Shown: in pieces, positions 1-5,831 of the stretch
Layout of the letters: every line of letters starts with the position of its first letter
How positions within the stretch are numbered: the stretch's first letter is position 1
NCBI GenBank assembly: GCA_002385805.1
Contig: DGEF01000015.1
Span: 1 to 6,096 of the forward strand
DNA from: Peptococcaceae bacterium UBA3933
Lineage (GTDB): Bacteria; Bacillota; Peptococcia; Peptococcales; BICA1-8
Length of the DNA: 6,096 nucleotides
Reading direction: 5' to 3'
The notes under the pieces: model-generated
What the model was told of the DNA's origin: nothing
Seen by the model: the letters and a program-made list of their open reading frames with translations, nothing else
Databases searched by the model: none
Program-made: the position numbers and the translations under genes

Positions 1-189
1 GAACGCTTTGTTATCACGGTTTGCTTCTATGATTTTGCTCCACCATTCATCTTTTATTTTTTCGTTAACATCACCCCGCCACCATTTATACGAACACGCT
101 TCATCCATTATTGTACAAAATAGCCTGTCTGGAATGCCATCCGGTTTATTTACCCAAGAATACTGTTTAGTTTTTCTTCGAGGCGTTTT
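1..189 (-). CDS. Partial 5' part of an unidentified gene running off the left edge, with a start problem
   Basis: On the minus strand a frame stays open from position 189 to the window edge after a TGA at 192-190. The peptide looks like real protein rather than a shadow: it includes QYSWVNKPDGIPDRLF, MDEACSYKWWRGDVN and DEWWSKIIEANRDNKAF, rich in Trp and charged residues. The only ATG in this frame is at 108, with no clear ribosome binding site. A better start lies at 193 (ATG at 193-191), preceded by GAGGG about 9 bases upstream. From there the frame stops after eight codons, but it would enter the long frame if the A5 run at 186-190 were one base shorter. The gene overlaps the end of the nuclease-like gene upstream by about 40 bases. 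I do not recognise the family. Either the gene starts at 108, or the A5 run holds a sequencing error, a mutation or a slippage site. Confidence 0.55.
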
Positions 190-1022
190 TCATGACGGTC
201 TTCCCTCGCCATTACTCTATCCCATTCTTCGTTGAATTCTTCTGTAGTAAAATAATCATCATCCCATTCTTCATCTAAAGTGCATCCAAAAACATCTTTT
301 TCCCAGGATTGTGGGGAATTAAACAACGATTTATCCAAATTTATTGTATTATTTTTAATTGGTGTAGCACATGTTATGAAATCAGGTTTTTCACCATGTT
401 CAAACCTTGCCGACTTCGCTGCTTTTAAAGCGATGTTCACCTGGTTGTTTTGTTGACCTTCGAAAGCATCGATCCACATACCATCTGGCAAATAAAGCGA
501 AATAAATCGTTTCAATTCGGTTCCGGCAGATTCCGCGCCCCACCCCGCGTCTACCAAATTCATATTATAACTATGTGTAAACTTTAATCCAGAATCAAAA
601 AACGCAACGCGTGATATATGCACTCCTTTATAATGTTGGATACATGGGAACTCTATAATCATATCCTTATCACTTGGAATCCAAATATTAGATAAAATTA
701 AAATTCCTCTTTCAGTTTGCCAACTATTCGCAACATCAGGCAATTGCCCTCCATAATCTACGGCATTTGCCAACATTGCCCAATAATCCACCGTTACATT
801 TTCTAAATCACCCTTTACTTCTACCCATGTTTTTGTTTCTGGAAGGTAAAAATCTGGAAGGTAATACCACGTTTTACAGCTACAACGGTCTTTGATTTCA
901 TACCCTTCTTTTTCATACTCATACTCAATCCCTAGAGTATCAAAGAATACAGCCCATCTAGCTTCTAATCGGCTTCTAAACCTATACCCGTTATATACCG
1001 TTTCAATTGGCTTGATTTCCAT
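150..1022 (-). CDS. PD-(D/E)XK nuclease-like phage/virus hypothetical protein
   Basis: This 290-residue protein starts with GYRFRSRLEARWAVFFD (residues 12-28), the N-terminal signature of a widespread family of phage and mobile-element proteins. The putative active site of a PD-(D/E)XK nuclease fold follows: Glu20 in RLEARWA, Pro56-Asp57 in YYLPDFYLP, and Glu68-Val-Lys70 in WVEVKGD. Two cysteines (Cys47, Cys49) lie just before the catalytic strand. The rest is less conserved-looking, but residues 198-213 (ALKAAKSARFEHGEKP) resemble a C-terminal segment often seen in this family, and the last 50 residues are very acidic and helical. The ATG has GAGGGG (1030-1035) seven bases upstream. The family's role is unsettled; DNA processing during replication or packaging is an inference from the fold. 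It is cytoplasmic, with no signal peptide or membrane segment. The 97-bp gap before it is AT-rich and shows only a short direct repeat, ACGCTT at 1083-1088 and 1091-1096. Confidence 0.85.
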   Translation of the reverse strand: MEIKPIETVYNGYRFRSRLEARWAVFFDTLGIEYEYEKEGYEIKDRCSCKTWYYLPDFYLPETKTWVEVKGDLENVTVDYWAMLANAVDYGGQLPDVANSWQTERGILILSNIWIPSDKDMIIEFPCIQHYKGVHISRVAFFDSGLKFTHSYNMNLVDAGWGAESAGTELKRFISLYLPDGMWIDAFEGQQNNQVNIALKAAKSARFEHGEKPDFITCATPIKNNTINLDKSLFNSPQSWEKDVFGCTLDEEWDDDYFTTEEFNEEWDRVMAREDRHEKRLEEKLNSILG

Positions 1023-1118
1023 AAGTAAACCCCTCAGTTAGTAAAAAACGTAAATTAGAAATTAAATAACTATTCTCTACTCACGCTTGTACGCTTCTCA
1101 TTCAGAGTTATCCCTTTT

Positions 1119-1601
1119 TTACTTTCCAAAATTTCTTTCTAAACACTCTTCATTCCAAACTAATTTATTTATCAGTTCCTTCTTTAAAACCTGAATCCAA
1201 TCAGGATGATCCATTCCTTCATATTCAAAACCTAGAAATCTATCTGGACCGAAATCAATTTTGCCTGCTTTATAGTCCTCAAAGCTAACATTGTCTTCTG
1301 GAAGAAGACCATACACAGCAAATGTCATTTTTGTTGCAGGTACTATACCAAGAAGCTCTTCACCACCATATAAAAAAGTGCAGACCTCTAATTCATCACT
1401 GTCATCATCACTATAATCACTGCTCTGACATACTGGTCTAGAAATCATACGTCCATCATCAGTTTTTATAATGAGATAACCAGTAACCAATCTTTTTAAC
1501 ACATTAGGAGAAGCACCATACAGTGGATCTTCAAAACCTTCAGTTAAAGTTAACTTCATTACATAATCTCGAATTTCTTTAAATCGTTCTTCGCAAACCA
1601 T
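1119..1601 (-). CDS. Hypothetical acidic protein, 160 residues
   Basis: I do not recognise this protein. The ATG at 1601 is preferred over the in-frame GTG at 1607, because the GGTG ribosome binding site sits seven bases before the ATG and would abut the GTG. The chain opens with a helical stretch (MVCEERFKEIRDYVMKL). A middle part rich in beta-forming residues follows, including the acidic run SSDYSDDDSDELEV (about 61-74) and the hydrophobic segment LLGIVPATKMTFAVYGLLP. It ends in a helix with DWIQVLKKELINKLV. The hydrophobic middle is too short and interrupted to be a convincing membrane segment, and no signal peptide is visible. Five cysteines are scattered without a CxxC pattern. The gene lies 18 bases after the 68-residue gene and probably shares its transcript. 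The negative charge would suit a protein-binding or DNA-mimic role, but that is speculation. Confidence 0.75.
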   Translation of the reverse strand: MVCEERFKEIRDYVMKLTLTEGFEDPLYGASPNVLKRLVTGYLIIKTDDGRMISRPVCQSSDYSDDDSDELEVCTFLYGGEELLGIVPATKMTFAVYGLLPEDNVSFEDYKAGKIDFGPDRFLGFEYEGMDHPDWIQVLKKELINKLVWNEECLERNFGK

Positions 1602-1619
1602 TTTCACACACCAACCTTT

Positions 1620-1826
1620 TTACTCTTCTTTTTTCTGTACTTTTCTAAACGCTCTAACTTCAACACCTGCAAATTCCCGTCCAATGTAAATAGTACCATT
1701 AGGGGAAACTACAGGATTCTTGCCTTTATTAGTTCCGCGCTCTTGCAACACTGGCAACCAAATACTTGTATCCAGGGTTACAAATTCGCCTGTGTAATCC
1801 TCATTTTCCAAGAATACCACTTCCAA
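1620..1826 (-). CDS. Small beta-rich hypothetical protein, 68 residues
   Basis: This small protein begins with an apparent TTG at 1826; no ATG is available in frame, and a GTG at 1820 is an alternative. The ribosome binding site GGGGGTG (1841-1847) lies 14 bases before the TTG, longer than ideal, so the exact start is uncertain. The chain alternates short beta-like segments (EVVFLE, GEFVTL) and ends with NGTIYIGREFAGVEVRAFRK. That last pattern recalls the closing hairpin of small archaeal AbrB-like or DUF2080-like proteins (GrvYvPkefiGkkVkV), but the similarity is too short to assign function. A charged Lys/Glu tail closes it. It is the first gene after the 195-bp AT-rich gap, so it likely leads a transcript with the 160-residue gene and perhaps the nuclease-like gene. 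Confidence 0.65.
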   Translation of the reverse strand: MEVVFLENEDYTGEFVTLDTSIWLPVLQERGTNKGKNPVVSPNGTIYIGREFAGVEVRAFRKVQKKEE

Positions 1827-1832
1827 TTTATT

Positions 1833-1880
1833 GGAGTTTTCACCCCCATATATTATATATGCTTTATAAATATTTAAACT
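1833..1880 (-). promoter_or_regulatory. Probable promoter and leader of the 68-residue gene
   Basis: Read on the minus strand, this stretch holds TTTAAATA (1872-1879), TTTATAAA (1863-1870) and TATATAATATA, then the GGGGGTG ribosome binding site. Either A/T box is a plausible archaeal TATA element, about 25 bases before a start near 1841-1850. TATAAT would be a plausible bacterial -10, but no good -35 is visible. The leader contains GGGGT-GAAA-ACTCC (1833-1846), which could fold as a five-pair stem with a GAAA loop over the ribosome binding site. A 14-bp palindrome, TCCAAT-AA-ATTGGA (1822-1835), overlaps the start codon. Which polymerase reads this is inferred, not shown. Confidence 0.4.
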
Positions 1881-1886
1881 TATCGG

Positions 1887-1915
1887 TCTTAGGTTAAATA
1901 TTTAATGATCTAAGA
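1887..1915. repeat. Operator-like inverted repeat in the 195-bp gap
   Basis: TCTTAG (1887-1892) and CTAAGA (1910-1915) form a perfect 6-bp inverted repeat with a 17-bp spacer. The spacer contains the perfect 12-bp palindrome TTAAATATTTAA (1894-1905). It lies just upstream of the TATA-like elements of the 68-residue gene, where a regulator could bind. The rest of the gap between the primase and the 68-residue gene (about 1916-2010) is AT-rich and holds no gene I can support. Confidence 0.4.
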
Positions 1916-1993
1916 TAAAAACAACACTAAAAAACAAGTAACTTTAAAGCAGGATTAAAAAATGCAATACGTTGACACTCCACACCTATTCAC

Positions 1994-2034
1994 AAAGAAA
2001 GAGAAAATAAAGGAAGGACATTTAAAACCCTTCC
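1994..2034 (-). terminator. Weak terminator at the end of the primase gene
   Basis: On the minus strand GGAAGG (2029-2034) can pair with CCTTCC (2012-2017) across an 11-base loop that contains the primase stop codon. A T-rich tract (TTTATTTTCTCTTTCTTT) follows. The stem is short, but the position and the T tract suit both a weak intrinsic terminator and an archaeal T-tract terminator. Confidence 0.35.
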
Positions 2035-3431
2035 CCCTTAAGAACACTTGCAGCCTCTTCTTCAGATCCCTTGCTTGCTCCCAACTTCTTCGTTTTGTCA
2101 ACTGTCCTTTTATGTGGGGTGGTTGACCATTTGAGCTTTGCTTTTTTATCAACATAGTAGTATGGAGACGGTGAATCCAAACACCTCATGTCAGGCTTGC
2201 AGACACCCAGCCGTTTTATTGACACGCCTTTCGGAAATCCTCGGTTATCGTCGGATATTAAACGTCGACATGTAGGCACCTTCATTTTCCTAAAGTAATT
2301 ATCGAAAATATTTTCTTTCCTCGCTCCCCATCTATCCGCAAGTTCATCAAACATCGCACGTGCTTGATTCTCTTCAATCCCTATTTGTCCTAAAAAGGAA
2401 GCAAATGCTGATAATGCCCTGGTTGCTCCTTCTCCACAAGCAGGTAAATTGTACAAGTTTCTCATACATGGAGGCCACTTTTCAATATCATCTATTGGAA
2501 TTGAAGAGGCTTTAAAGTCACTTTTATACTTGTAAGACGCCTCCTTTTTATTATATGCCTTTTCTAAAAATGGTTTAAGCATTTTATTTAAAAAATCACC
2601 GCCGTCATCATATTTGGTATACCACTTTTTCCCAGCTTCGATTACTTCAGGTTTAAGTGGAACGGTTGCTTTTTCGAAGTCGATATGAATATTCTCCGGA
2701 TCGAGTGGGATAACAGCATAATCCAAGCTTTTATGTATGCTAAAAATCGTTTTGAATACTCTTTGGGAGTTGTTTAATTGGTCGGGTTTTACTTTCCCTA
2801 TGTGCTCTGGATGTAGTTTGAAAAACTCATCTCTCATATCTTCGATGAGGTAATCGAAAGCATCTACTAGAACACACAACATTTTTTCCCATGATAAATC
2901 TGGGTCCGGGTTTGACAGAAACCTTTTATAGTATGGTGAAAACACTTTATGATGGACCATGATGTATATGCCACCCCCTGAGTACAGACAGTAAACAGAA
3001 TTGGGGAGATACTCCCTCAATCTATCAGAAAAATATTGAGCAATATCTTCAACTGCTTTCTTTACGTCCGGGTCGTGTATATCCTTTCCATGTTCTCGAT
3101 CGATATCTATGCCAAATGTATATCCAACTGTATGGAGCCTACTGATTGTAGGACTTTCATCGCTTCGAATGTTTGTATAATCCAATTTAAATATTTCAGG
3201 ATCGAAGTAATTTAATGTCCAATATAATGTCCTACATTTCATTATCATGTTAGTGTAATCCACTCGATTGGCGAGGCATAATTTAAGTTTCTTACCGTTT
3301 GGATATTTATACCAGTTCGCAAAATCCCAGTTACCGGCTCGGTAACTCCCGCCGTCAGTGGATACCCTCATAATAGTATCTCTAATCCCGGGGGTCCGGT
3401 AATGTGCTTTGATTTGCTGTCTTGTTAGCAT
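2022..3431 (-). CDS. Archaeo-eukaryotic (PriS-like) primase with a PriL-like Fe-S tail
   Basis: This 469-residue protein most likely synthesises primers for element DNA replication. The catalytic AEP part spans roughly residues 60-260. Motif I is the DxD in YTFGIDIDREHG (Asp109, Asp111). The motif II region is YCLYSGGGIYIMVHHK (147-162). RVFKTIFSIHKSLDYAVIPLDP (224-245) matches the Arg...Ser-x-His-Lys stretch and following motif III strand of PriS-like enzymes. A second part follows with PPC (Cys322), PTC (Cys388) and G-V-C-x5-C (Cys411, Cys417). Its order and spacing resemble the four-cysteine 4Fe-4S domain of the large subunit PriL; Cys332 is a spare. A basic, low-complexity tail ends the chain. 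The usual motif II histidine appears to be replaced (Tyr156 or Ile157). The gene overlaps the helicase end by 7 bp, and its GGGGGTG ribosome binding site lies five bases before the ATG. Family assignment is firm; the Fe-S reading is inference. Confidence 0.88.
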   Translation of the reverse strand: MLTRQQIKAHYRTPGIRDTIMRVSTDGGSYRAGNWDFANWYKYPNGKKLKLCLANRVDYTNMIMKCRTLYWTLNYFDPEIFKLDYTNIRSDESPTISRLHTVGYTFGIDIDREHGKDIHDPDVKKAVEDIAQYFSDRLREYLPNSVYCLYSGGGIYIMVHHKVFSPYYKRFLSNPDPDLSWEKMLCVLVDAFDYLIEDMRDEFFKLHPEHIGKVKPDQLNNSQRVFKTIFSIHKSLDYAVIPLDPENIHIDFEKATVPLKPEVIEAGKKWYTKYDDGGDFLNKMLKPFLEKAYNKKEASYKYKSDFKASSIPIDDIEKWPPCMRNLYNLPACGEGATRALSAFASFLGQIGIEENQARAMFDELADRWGARKENIFDNYFRKMKVPTCRRLISDDNRGFPKGVSIKRLGVCKPDMRCLDSPSPYYYVDKKAKLKWSTTPHKRTVDKTKKLGASKGSEEEAASVLKGEGF

Positions 3432-3447
3432 GATGGCACCCCCGGGA
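3386..3447 (-). promoter_or_regulatory. 10-bp inverted repeat that can mask the primase ribosome binding site
   Basis: TCCCGGGGGT (mRNA 5' arm, positions 3447-3438) is perfectly complementary to ACCCCCGGGA (3395-3386), leaving a 42-base loop. The 5' arm contains most of the primase ribosome binding site GGGGGTG (3437-3443), while the primase start codon and the helicase stop codon lie in the loop. The 3' arm is primase codons 13-16. Eight of ten pairs are G-C in an AT-rich region. A ribosome finishing the helicase would pass over the 5' arm and expose the site, which is a classic layout for translational coupling. The base pairing is seen; the mechanism is inferred. Confidence 0.55.
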
Positions 3448-4978
3448 GGGTATAGTTTTTCCCCGCGTCAGTCACAAGGTAGAGAACTTTTTTGGGTCTT
3501 GTAACACCTACATACCACACCCGCGCCTCTGCTTGTGATTCCTTCCCCGGTGACAATAAAGCTTTTTGTATTCGCGGAGTTATAGCAGTGTGTAAAAAAA
3601 CAGCATCTGCTTCAAGTCCTTTTGCTCCGTGAATTGTCAAGACTGCCCGATTTTTCACTTCCTTTAAAGTGATTAACTCTTTTCTGTTTTTAACTCCGTT
3701 TATCTTAGCTTTGAACAATGCGCCGTCTCTAACCATGCCCTTTGTGGGATCCGCAGAATTGAGAATGTCAAGTATTCGTGTGGTTAGTATTCCAGACCCA
3801 GTCTGTAACTCTGGACGATATTCCCTTTCCAATTTGCTTATGAAATCGGCTTTACTTCCTTTAATCTTCAACATCTTCAAAGGAAACAGATTGATAATTG
3901 CTTTCATCTGATCAAAAGAAATCGCTTTACCTTGTCTTATTAAGATAATTGCATTAGCCGCATCTATTTCCTCGGAACTCCAGCCACATAGCCCGCTAAA
4001 TACCTTACCATCTTTAGCCAGACTCAAAGCAATTGCATGAGCCTGATAATTACATCTGACTAAATGAAATTCTTCTTCATACACAGGAAGCTTGCTATCA
4101 TAACGTACCCTGAATATACTGTTAGAATACTCTTTTCTTGCCTTTGTTTCCGGTGCGGACATACCTACACGCTTTAAGATTTTATGAGAGAAGTTTTTCA
4201 TCTGTTCGTTAAGCCTGAAAGTCTCAGGTCTTATTATTTCAACAGCGTCGAAATCGTAATAATAATCAGGACGCCCACCCCAAAATTCATAGATTGATTG
4301 GTTTGGGTCAGCAGCGACTAAAACCGAATCACAATGAGGCACCCACATTTCAAATATCTTATACATTTGAGCGGTAAAGTCCTGGAATTCGTCAACCATA
4401 AGGATAGGAGTATCAAGCGTAATCTGTTCATCTATTACAGTCTGAAGCATATCTGAAAAATCAATTTTACCCGTCTGCTTCTTATATTCCTCGTATTTCT
4501 CGAAGAATTCGGACACCTTACTCGCAGGCAGTTTTATGTTTTTTACACCAGGGTATTTTTTCCACTTCTCGAGTGGAGTACATGTATTGCGAAGCCATGT
4601 GTAAAGGTCAAACAAATCCCCTGAGTAAGCAGATTCTTCTGCATCATTTTTACCTTTGCCAGTTGTTTTAAGGTATTTTCCATAATTATTGAGGTCTATA
4701 AAGGCTCTGTAATCTTCACTATCCATCGTTTCAGGGTACCCTATCAATCTGTAACAAATTGAATGGATAGTACCTACATGCTTTCTTAATTCCTTTTCTT
4801 CCACTTTCGCATAAGAAATTGTGGCATCTACCAAGTCCTTAGCTGCTGTTTTCCTAAAGCTTAATACGGTTATATCTTCCGGTTTATATCCCTCTAAGAG
4901 ATATTTTTGATAGAATTCTTTAATAATTGTGGTCTTGCCGCACCCTGGTCCACCAAAAACTTTGATTTTTTCGGTCAT
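3425..4978 (-). CDS. Compact UvrD/Rep-like superfamily 1 DNA helicase
   Basis: This 517-residue protein carries a full set of SF1A helicase motifs and is expected to unwind DNA 3'-to-5' using ATP. Walker A is GGPGCGKTT (9-17). Motif Ia is VLSFRKTAAKDL (38-49) and motif Ib is GTIHSICYRL (69-78). Walker B is LMVDEFQDFT (193-202). Motif III is VLVAADPNQSIYEFWGG (219-235), motif IV is around ETFRLNEQM (252-260), motif V is TIHGAKGLEADAVFLH (448-463) and motif VI is VWYVGVTRPKKVLYLV (487-502). It is shorter than cellular UvrD (about 700 residues), mostly through smaller 1B/2B inserts, as in viral relatives. The ATG at 4978 is chosen over an in-frame TTG at 5002, because GGAGGTG (4987-4993) lies eight bases before it and the protein then starts just before Walker A. 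It overlaps the primase gene by 7 bp, so the two are probably made together as the element's replication helicase and primase. A repair role is possible but less fitting. Confidence 0.93.
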   Translation of the reverse strand: MTEKIKVFGGPGCGKTTIIKEFYQKYLLEGYKPEDITVLSFRKTAAKDLVDATISYAKVEEKELRKHVGTIHSICYRLIGYPETMDSEDYRAFIDLNNYGKYLKTTGKGKNDAEESAYSGDLFDLYTWLRNTCTPLEKWKKYPGVKNIKLPASKVSEFFEKYEEYKKQTGKIDFSDMLQTVIDEQITLDTPILMVDEFQDFTAQMYKIFEMWVPHCDSVLVAADPNQSIYEFWGGRPDYYYDFDAVEIIRPETFRLNEQMKNFSHKILKRVGMSAPETKARKEYSNSIFRVRYDSKLPVYEEEFHLVRCNYQAHAIALSLAKDGKVFSGLCGWSSEEIDAANAIILIRQGKAISFDQMKAIINLFPLKMLKIKGSKADFISKLEREYRPELQTGSGILTTRILDILNSADPTKGMVRDGALFKAKINGVKNRKELITLKEVKNRAVLTIHGAKGLEADAVFLHTAITPRIQKALLSPGKESQAEARVWYVGVTRPKKVLYLVTDAGKNYTLPGVPSC

Positions 4979-5196
4979 AAACCGGACACCTCCGGACAGC
5001 AAAATTGAAGAAAATCAGTAAATTTCAGTTTTAGTGGTGTCCGGTTTTTTATCGACTGATAACGTTTTTGTTTTTCTGGTGTCCGGTGGTGTCCGGTTAA
5101 AAACGGTATCGGGATATATATACCGGACACCGGACACCAAAAAACGACTTTTTTCAAAAAAATTCTGTATATAGGTGTCCTGTCAATACCCAACAT
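4975..5196 (-). CDS. Possible 73-codon leader ORF through the repeat array (doubtful)
   Basis: An ATG at 5196 lies two bases after the stop of the 210-residue gene, with GGAGAAGGGGG just upstream. The frame stays open to a TGA that overlaps the helicase ATG as ATGA. Start, ribosome binding site and overlap all look like a real operon gene. Against this, the peptide (MLGIDRTPIYRIF...) has no recognisable domain, and much of it is encoded by the 10-bp repeats (RTP and CPVSG pieces) and by A/T runs, which fits an intergenic regulatory block. It could instead act as a translated leader whose reading opens RNA stems ahead of the helicase. I lean toward it not encoding a functional protein. Confidence 0.25.
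   Translation of the reverse strand: MLGIDRTPIYRIFLKKVVFWCPVSGIYIPIPFLTGHHRTPEKQKRYQSIKNRTPLKLKFTDFLQFCCPEVSGL
4981..5045 (-). promoter_or_regulatory. Helicase ribosome binding site built from repeats, inside a possible RNA stem
   Basis: The helicase ribosome binding site GGAGGTG (4987-4993) spans the junction of two tandem repeat copies (4981-4990 and 4991-5000). In the mRNA the opposite-facing copy at 5045-5036 (ACCGGACACC) can pair perfectly over ten bases with GGTGTCCGGT at 4990-4981, closing a 45-base loop and covering the GGTG of the site. A protein bound to the repeats, or this RNA stem, could therefore control helicase expression. The pairing is seen; the control is inferred. Confidence 0.5.
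4981..5183. repeat. Iteron-like array of the 10-bp repeat GGTGTCCGGT (candidate origin or operator)
   Basis: Eight copies are visible. On the plus strand GGTGTCCGGT occurs at 5036-5045, 5078-5087 and 5088-5097 (head to tail), plus GGTGTCCTGT at 5174-5183 with one mismatch. In the opposite orientation ACCGGACACC occurs at 4981-4990, 5122-5131 and 5129-5138 (the last two sharing three bases), with a degenerate TCCGGACAGC at 4991-5000. The five clusters are centred near 4990, 5040, 5087, 5130 and 5178, roughly 42-50 bp apart, with A/T-rich DNA between them, including GATATATATA (5113-5122). Minus-strand TATA-like stretches directly follow the copies at 5174 and 5122. Iterons next to replication genes commonly bind an initiator, and operators commonly overlap promoters. 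Both roles are possible here, and the binder is unknown. Confidence 0.85.
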
Positions 5197-5197
5197 T

Positions 5198-5830
5198 TCA
5201 TTCCCCCTTCTCCTTCATTACAACTTCAGGAATGAAACACCAAGATCTTTTTTGATACCCGTTATACCAAACCCTATGTGTACCTTCTTTTTTGAATCCC
5301 AATTCCGTCATTGCCTGTGACAAATCTTTTGGAGTTATTTTATAACCGGTTCCTCCAAGTATCTCTCCAATTAAAACCCTAGAAGGTAAACAAAAGTATA
5401 ATTTCTTGTCATTGCCTTCTTTAAGTTCATATTCATATAGTGACAATCCCGATAATGCTTCTTCCGCGTCGTCTGATATTTCCCTTTCACACACTATTTC
5501 AAAAATCTGTCTGGCAATAAATTCATTATTGGATTCTTCTAGTGCTTCCTGGTACTCTACTTTGTTATTTTCTTCATCTGCGAGATTATCTAAAAGGTTG
5601 ATCCAGGCATTTGTTTTTATTAGTGGCGCCGGTCTATCGAAAATACTTAAATATTGACTTCTAAAGGCTTTAGGGTTTTCAAGAACACTTGCTTCAATTT
5701 TTATAACTTTCCCCATAATATGAAACTCCCAAATAGTGGGATCGGTTGATAAGCGACCTTTCACGATTACAACTTTATCAATCATGTCGAAGAGTTTTTC
5801 AGCGGGGCTCAGTTCTTCTTTGAAGGCCAT
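5198..5830 (-). CDS. Putative DNA-binding protein with a C-terminal winged-helix-like domain, 210 residues
   Basis: No family is recognised with certainty. The N-terminal third is predicted strand-rich (KVVIVKGRLS, WEFHIMGKVIKIEAS). Next comes a helical segment with FRSQYLSIFDRPAPLIKTNAWINLL (about 56-80), reminiscent of accessory regions in element-encoded primase/replication proteins. An acidic stretch follows (80-140). The last 60 residues (LPSRVLIGEIL...ITPKDLSQAMTELGFKKEG...RVWYNGYQKRSWCFIP) read like a winged helix: helix, helix (KDLSQAMTELGF) and a two-stranded wing, as at the C-terminus of phage replication proteins. The ATG has AGGAGGAG (5836-5843) five bases upstream and starts one base after the stop of the 58-residue gene. 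It lies directly upstream of the repeat array, so it is a reasonable candidate for the repeat-binding initiator or regulator; that is inference from position and fold. Confidence 0.78.
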   Translation of the reverse strand: MAFKEELSPAEKLFDMIDKVVIVKGRLSTDPTIWEFHIMGKVIKIEASVLENPKAFRSQYLSIFDRPAPLIKTNAWINLLDNLADEENNKVEYQEALEESNNEFIARQIFEIVCEREISDDAEEALSGLSLYEYELKEGNDKKLYFCLPSRVLIGEILGGTGYKITPKDLSQAMTELGFKKEGTHRVWYNGYQKRSWCFIPEVVMKEKGE

Positions 5831-5831
5831 T

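Noticed and set aside
1023..1118. Possible small gene or promoter between the 160-residue and nuclease-like genes
   Set aside because: No frame longer than a few codons and no convincing promoter; only the nuclease gene's ribosome binding site and a short ACGCTT direct repeat are visible.
1955..2155. Minus-strand frame of 66 codons at the end of the primase gene
   Set aside because: It mostly overlaps the primase in another frame and runs out into the AT-rich gap, with no recognisable domain.
4979..5002. TTG start for the helicase at 5002
   Set aside because: No ribosome binding site precedes it, while GGAGGTG sits eight bases before the ATG at 4978; the added residues are just translated repeat sequence.
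5171..5196. TTGACA plus TATACA as a bacterial sigma-70 promoter on the minus strand
   Set aside because: The spacing between the two boxes is only about nine bases, far short of the usual 16-18.
5406..5657. Plus-strand open frame of 83 codons, and similar ones at 8-235, 3669-3911 and 5736-5918
   Set aside because: Each is antisense to a well-supported minus-strand gene, low in complexity (serine- and leucine-rich) and lacks a ribosome binding site.
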